Assembly: GCA_900553985.1 (NCBI GenBank) | Contig: USFW01000019.1 | Location: 1-32,149, forward strand | Reading direction: 5' to 3' | Origin: an uncultured Clostridium sp. | Lineage (GTDB): Bacteria > Bacillota > Clostridia > TANB77 > CAG-508 | DNA: 32,149 bases | Shown: piece by piece, positions 30,250 through 32,149 of the stretch | Layout: each line of letters opens with the position of its first letter | Numbering within the stretch: position 1 is the first letter of the stretch | Notes under the pieces: model-generated | Told to the model about the DNA's origin: nothing | The model's database searches: none | The model's input: only the letters and a program-made list of their open reading frames with translations | Made by a program: the position numbers and the translations under genes

Positions 30250-30278
30250 TTGACTTTTTAAAAAAAATAGTCTATAAT
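30250..30278 (+). promoter_or_regulatory. Consensus promoter of small RNA 3
   Basis: TTGACT (30250-30255), a 17-base spacer and TATAAT (30273-30278) on the + strand. The palindrome ATAGTCTAT overlaps the -10. Confidence 0.78.
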
Positions 30279-30284
30279 TTAATT

Positions 30285-30348
30285 ATCAAATAACAAAACT
30301 CAAGCACAAAAAGAACTAATCATTTTGGTTAGTTCTTTTTATTTTTTA
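30285..30348 (+). ncRNA. Antisense antitoxin-like RNA of toxin locus 1
   Basis: A transcript of about 63 nt is predicted, ending in the stem AAAAAGAACTAA / TTAGTTCTTTTT (30308-30319, 30329-30340). Its 5' part contains TATCAAATAAC (30284-30294) and CTCAAGCAC (30299-30307). Both occur joined, with only a 4-base insert missing, at 30552-30570, the GTG start and first codons of the 31-aa peptide gene. The RNA can thus cover the toxin start codon. It converges on the toxin mRNA and shares its terminator, the layout of the Fst/par antitoxin RNA II. Confidence 0.75.
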
Positions 30349-30418
30349 TAATATAAACTATTCCTAAAACTATTACAGCAATACTTGTAATTATTTTTGC
30401 AACTTTTAAAATTTCCAT
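30329..30418 (-). CDS. 29-aa membrane peptide, second ORF of toxin locus 1
   Basis: MEILKVAKIITSIAVIVLGI then VYIIKNKKN: a single membrane helix with a basic end. AGGAGA lies 6 bases before the ATG. The stop codon lies in the loop edge of the terminator shared with antisense RNA 3. It is the counterpart of the 47-aa peptide at 17913, although the two sequences are not alike. It is a toxin or co-toxin candidate. It is too short for family assignment. Confidence 0.6.
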   Translation of the reverse strand: MEILKVAKIITSIAVIVLGIVYIIKNKKN

Positions 30419-30450
30419 ATCATTCTCCTTGAAAACTTTATTTAGAGAGT

Positions 30451-30467
30451 GGGAGGGGCTACCTCCC
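30451..30467 (-). promoter_or_regulatory. Inter-ORF hairpin of toxin locus 1
   Basis: GGGAGG (30451-30456) pairs with CCTCCC (30462-30467) across 5 bases. It lies between the 31-aa and 29-aa ORFs, in the same place as the hairpin at 18088-18107 in locus 2. Confidence 0.5.
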
Positions 30468-30474
30468 AAGGTGC

Positions 30475-30570
30475 TTATTTCTTCCTGTTATTCATTATAT
30501 CTTTAAAAAAGACATAAATAACAATGGCATTAGCTATTATGCCGAGAAGAGTATCAAATAACTCAAGCAC
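30475..30570 (-). CDS. 31-aa hydrophobic peptide, Fst-like toxin candidate (locus 1)
   Basis: From a GTG start the peptide reads (M)LELFDTLLGIIANAIVIYVF then FKDIMNNRKK: one membrane helix and a charged end, close in size and plan to Fst (33 residues). A rich GGAG...GGGGGTG ribosome site precedes it, 7 bases from the GTG. The codons for the first six residues are repeated in antisense RNA 3. A consensus promoter is upstream and a terminator insulates it from the preceding gene. By analogy with Fst it would harm the cell membrane or nucleoid when made freely; this is inference. Confidence 0.68.
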   Translation of the reverse strand: MLELFDTLLGIIANAIVIYVFFKDIMNNRKK

Positions 30571-30602
30571 TTTTTAACACCCCCTCTCCTCTCTATGTAT
30601 AT

Positions 30603-30631
30603 ATTATATATTAATACTAGTATTTTGTCAA
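30603..30631 (-). promoter_or_regulatory. Consensus promoter of the 31-aa peptide mRNA
   Basis: On the - strand TTGACA (30631-30626), a 17-base spacer and TATAAT (30608-30603). The spacer holds a perfect 12-base palindrome AATACTAGTATT (30613-30624) that could be an operator. Confidence 0.82.
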
Positions 30632-30647
30632 CAGTTTTTTTATTTAT

Positions 30648-30685
30648 TTATAATAAAAAAGCCAAGTAACGATAAATTACTTAGC
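30648..30685 (-). terminator. Rho-independent terminator upstream of toxin locus 1
   Basis: On the - strand AAGTAA (30682-30677) pairs with TTACTT (30669-30664), flanked by GC pairs, and TTTTTTATTAT follows. It separates the accessory genes from the toxin promoter. Confidence 0.7.
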
Positions 30686-30841
30686 AATCTCTTTTGTATT
30701 TTCTTTAAAATTTATTACACTTTCTTCAATAGCACTTTCTATTCTTGAATTTTTATTTATTCTTAATTTTAAAATTTTTCCGTTAAATTTACCTTTTTTT
30801 ATCTGCTCTGCTAGTATATCTGCCTCGTGTTTATTTTGCAT
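30677..30841 (-). CDS. Small unknown phage protein, 54 aa
   Basis: The product MQNKHEADILAEQIKKGKFN... is highly charged and helical, with no cysteine or membrane segment. Its ATG directly follows the TAA of the upstream membrane protein gene and its end overlaps the terminator. Such small charged proteins are common in phage early regions. I do not recognise it. Confidence 0.6.
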   Translation of the reverse strand: MQNKHEADILAEQIKKGKFNGKILKLRINKNSRIESAIEESVINFKENTKEIAK

Positions 30842-31165
30842 TTATTCCTCCGAATCCATAAAAATAATTCTATTCATATCTCCATATCTTTCAGTTATAA
30901 TCTCTTTCTGCTTTGTATTTAATTTTTCAGAATTTTCTACAATTAGATATTTCTTTATTTCTGTTTTTTCAAGTGTAATATTATTACAATAAAATCTCAA
31001 AGCATTTAAAAATAAAAACATTGAAATTGCTATACAATATGAAACAGAAATTATCGTAGCCAATTCTTTAATACCTGATATATAATCTATTGCATAATTA
31101 ATTATAATATAGCTTAATGTAAATACAGCTAAAATCATTAAAATTAAAATTGTTATCATAAACAT
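30842..31165 (-). CDS. Small membrane protein, 107 aa
   Basis: The protein has two clear membrane helices (about residues 3-25 and 35-58: ILILMILAVFTLSYIIINYA and ATIISVSYCIAISMFLFLNAL). A cytosolic charged tail of about 45 residues ends MDSEE. The family is unknown. It lies in a run of four small genes with short gaps (3 to 12 bases) that look like one accessory operon. A role in host takeover or superinfection exclusion is possible but not shown. Confidence 0.6.
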   Translation of the reverse strand: MFMITILILMILAVFTLSYIIINYAIDYISGIKELATIISVSYCIAISMFLFLNALRFYCNNITLEKTEIKKYLIVENSEKLNTKQKEIITERYGDMNRIIFMDSEE

Positions 31166-31168
31166 TTA

Positions 31169-31435
31169 TTACACCTCTTCATAAGTTTTTTTAAAAATAT
31201 CAGGCTTACATGGATAAAATTCTCCATTAATTCCTTTTATAATATAGTCTCCTACATCCGCCCTCATAGTTCCCTCAAGTGTTTCTATTAATACAGCAGG
31301 CCTACCATATATAGAATAGTCAACTCTCATTGTTTCATCTTCCATAAAGTTAAATATTTTTTCAATTCTTTCAGGTGTATCTATAAATTCTATCGCTTCA
31401 ATTACTATTGGCTTTTTTATATATTTTTTAATCAT
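31169..31435 (-). CDS. Conserved phage protein of unknown function, 88 aa
   Basis: The product starts with KKPIVIEAIEF and ends with VGDYIIKGINGEFYPCKPDIFKKTYEEV. This last pattern is widely seen in small proteins of phages of Gram-positive and related hosts. It is soluble and beta-rich at the end. Its function is unknown. The AAGGAG-type site precedes the ATG and it sits in the accessory operon beside membrane protein genes. Confidence 0.7.
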   Translation of the reverse strand: MIKKYIKKPIVIEAIEFIDTPERIEKIFNFMEDETMRVDYSIYGRPAVLIETLEGTMRADVGDYIIKGINGEFYPCKPDIFKKTYEEV

Positions 31436-31445
31436 TTGTTTCTCC

Positions 31446-31733
31446 TTAATTTTTTAAAATTTTTTCTATAAAGCTTTTTATATTTTTATATGCAAAATCA
31501 AAAAAAATTTCCAATTTTTCAGCTATTCTTTCAAATATATACTCTAAAAAATAAGCAATTAAGCATATTATAAAAATTTCAGAAAGTAATATAACATGTA
31601 CTATGTCAGCATATAATTCAATTTTATTTTTTAAACCTCTGTTATATTCTTCTAAAACAGCTGTAATCAAAACACATCTAGGAATTATAACGAATAAAAA
31701 AAATATAAAAAATAATATTATGTTTATATACAT
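31446..31733 (-). CDS. Small membrane protein, 95 aa
   Basis: Two membrane helices are clear (about 2-25, INIILFFIFFLFVIIPRCVLI, and 44-66, ADIVHVILLSEIFIICLIAYF). An amphipathic lysine-containing C-terminal helix (IFERIAEKLEIFFDFAYKNI) follows. It is unknown as a family. It lies between the DUF1653 gene and the 88-residue protein gene. The general form suits a membrane-acting phage accessory protein, without further support. Confidence 0.6.
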   Translation of the reverse strand: MYINIILFFIFFLFVIIPRCVLITAVLEEYNRGLKNKIELYADIVHVILLSEIFIICLIAYFLEYIFERIAEKLEIFFDFAYKNIKSFIEKILKN

Positions 31734-31745
31734 TTACCCCCACCT

Positions 31746-31973
31746 CTATATTTCTTCAAATCTATATTTTTGTGTAACATCAGGATATTTTTCTTTATCT
31801 ACTTCTGAAGCAAACATATCATAAGGTCTGGCATAAATTTCATTTTTTCCATAAAGAGCTTGATAAATTACTAATACCTCACCTGTTTCTGTATGTTTTG
31901 CAAAATTTATAGTTCTATAAATTTTACCTTTAAAATGTTTATATTCTTTATTTAGTTCTATTGTTCTTTTCAT
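31746..31973 (-). CDS. DUF1653 protein
   Basis: The 75-residue product matches DUF1653: NKEYKHFKGKIYRTINFAKHTETGEVLVIYQALYG then IYARPYDMFASEV. The family is a small beta-rich domain found in bacteria and phages; its role is unknown. The ATG lies just before (2 bases after the stop of) the resolvase-like gene on the same strand, so they are co-transcribed. Confidence 0.85.
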   Translation of the reverse strand: MKRTIELNKEYKHFKGKIYRTINFAKHTETGEVLVIYQALYGKNEIYARPYDMFASEVDKEKYPDVTQKYRFEEI

Positions 31974-32149
31974 CTATTCCACCTCTTCTATAATACAAAC
32001 CAATCTTGGATTTTTAACATCTTTTCCACCAACTTCTGCATGACAAGAAATATATTTATTTACATTATCATCTTTTATCATTCCTGCCTGTACGAGTGCA
32101 TCTAATAAAAATTTATCCAATACACTTACAACGTTCATAAGGTCGCAAT
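31974..32149 (-). CDS. RusA-like Holliday junction resolvase, C-terminal part
   Basis: The last 57 codons of a gene entering from the right edge read CDLMNVVSVLDKFLLDALVQ then AGMIKDDNV and K-rich text. In RusA family enzymes the pattern DxDN...K...LDAL...G...DD marks the metal-binding aspartates of the dimeric endonuclease that cuts recombination junctions. Here the first motif is D-LMN, and KDD follows at the right distance. This indicates that the replication or recombination part of the phage lies beyond the window. Confidence 0.72.
   Translation of the reverse strand, partial: CDLMNVVSVLDKFLLDALVQAGMIKDDNVNKYISCHAEVGGKDVKNPRLVCIIEEVE

Noticed and set aside
30021..30293. 90-codon + strand reading frame
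   Set aside because: It is antisense to the AbrB-like gene with its own ribosome site and pattern. The + strand frame has no ribosome site and is a shadow.
1..32149. CRISPR array
   Set aside because: No regularly spaced direct repeats with unique spacers were seen. The cassette cores are too short and about 300 bases apart.

Overview
The window is AT-rich DNA from what looks like a member of the Fusobacteriota, probably a Fusobacterium. The evidence is AT-rich codon use, strong AGGAGG-type ribosome sites, the kdp potassium-pump genes and the style of the small secreted proteins. No 16S or other decisive marker is present, so the genus is an inference.

Bases 1-3505 are host chromosome on the + strand: the end of kdpB, kdpC, a small secreted RlpA-like protein, a PAS / degenerate GGDEF / EAL protein, and then only the first 15 codons of what looks like a dinB (DNA polymerase IV) gene, which breaks off. 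From about 3506 to the right edge is one prophage, with nearly all genes on the - strand. Its far end is not in the window.

Read in the transcribed direction (right to left), the prophage holds a partial RusA-like resolvase, small accessory genes (DUF1653 and membrane proteins), a type I toxin-antitoxin-like locus (30056-30631), then a ParB-like protein, a C5 cytosine methyltransferase, an AP2-like protein and the terminase subunits. Next come a portal fused to a MuF-type head protein, a gpG-like protein, a SpoVG homologue, the head protease/scaffold, decoration protein, major capsid, connectors, sheath and tube. A second toxin-antitoxin-like locus (17541-18287) interrupts the tail operon. 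After it come an XkdN-type tail chaperone with a textbook -1 frameshift signal, the tape measure, baseplate proteins, tail fibres, a tail-fibre cassette array with its tyrosine recombinase, two possible fibre-accessory proteins, endolysin, holin and one small membrane protein. The head is Mu-like and the contractile tail is PBSX-like, so this is a chimeric myophage.

Two systems stand out. (1) At 6156-8734 a tail-fibre gene has an expressed C-terminal cassette plus three silent ones (93-99 codons each). Each starts at a 10-bp TAAACAAACT-like core in the same codon phase. Two silent cassettes are parallel to the fibre gene and one is inverted, and a complete tyrosine recombinase lies next to them: the layout of a shufflon for receptor-binding specificity. 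(2) Two loci share one architecture. A consensus promoter drives a 31-37 aa membrane peptide and a second small membrane peptide. A convergent ~60-nt RNA with its own consensus promoter carries direct repeats of the toxin start region and ends in a terminator shared with the toxin mRNA. This matches the Fst/par type I toxin-antitoxin layout. Each locus also has a small DNA-binding protein gene beside it, and a third, apparently orphan, antitoxin-like RNA lies at 17763-17822.
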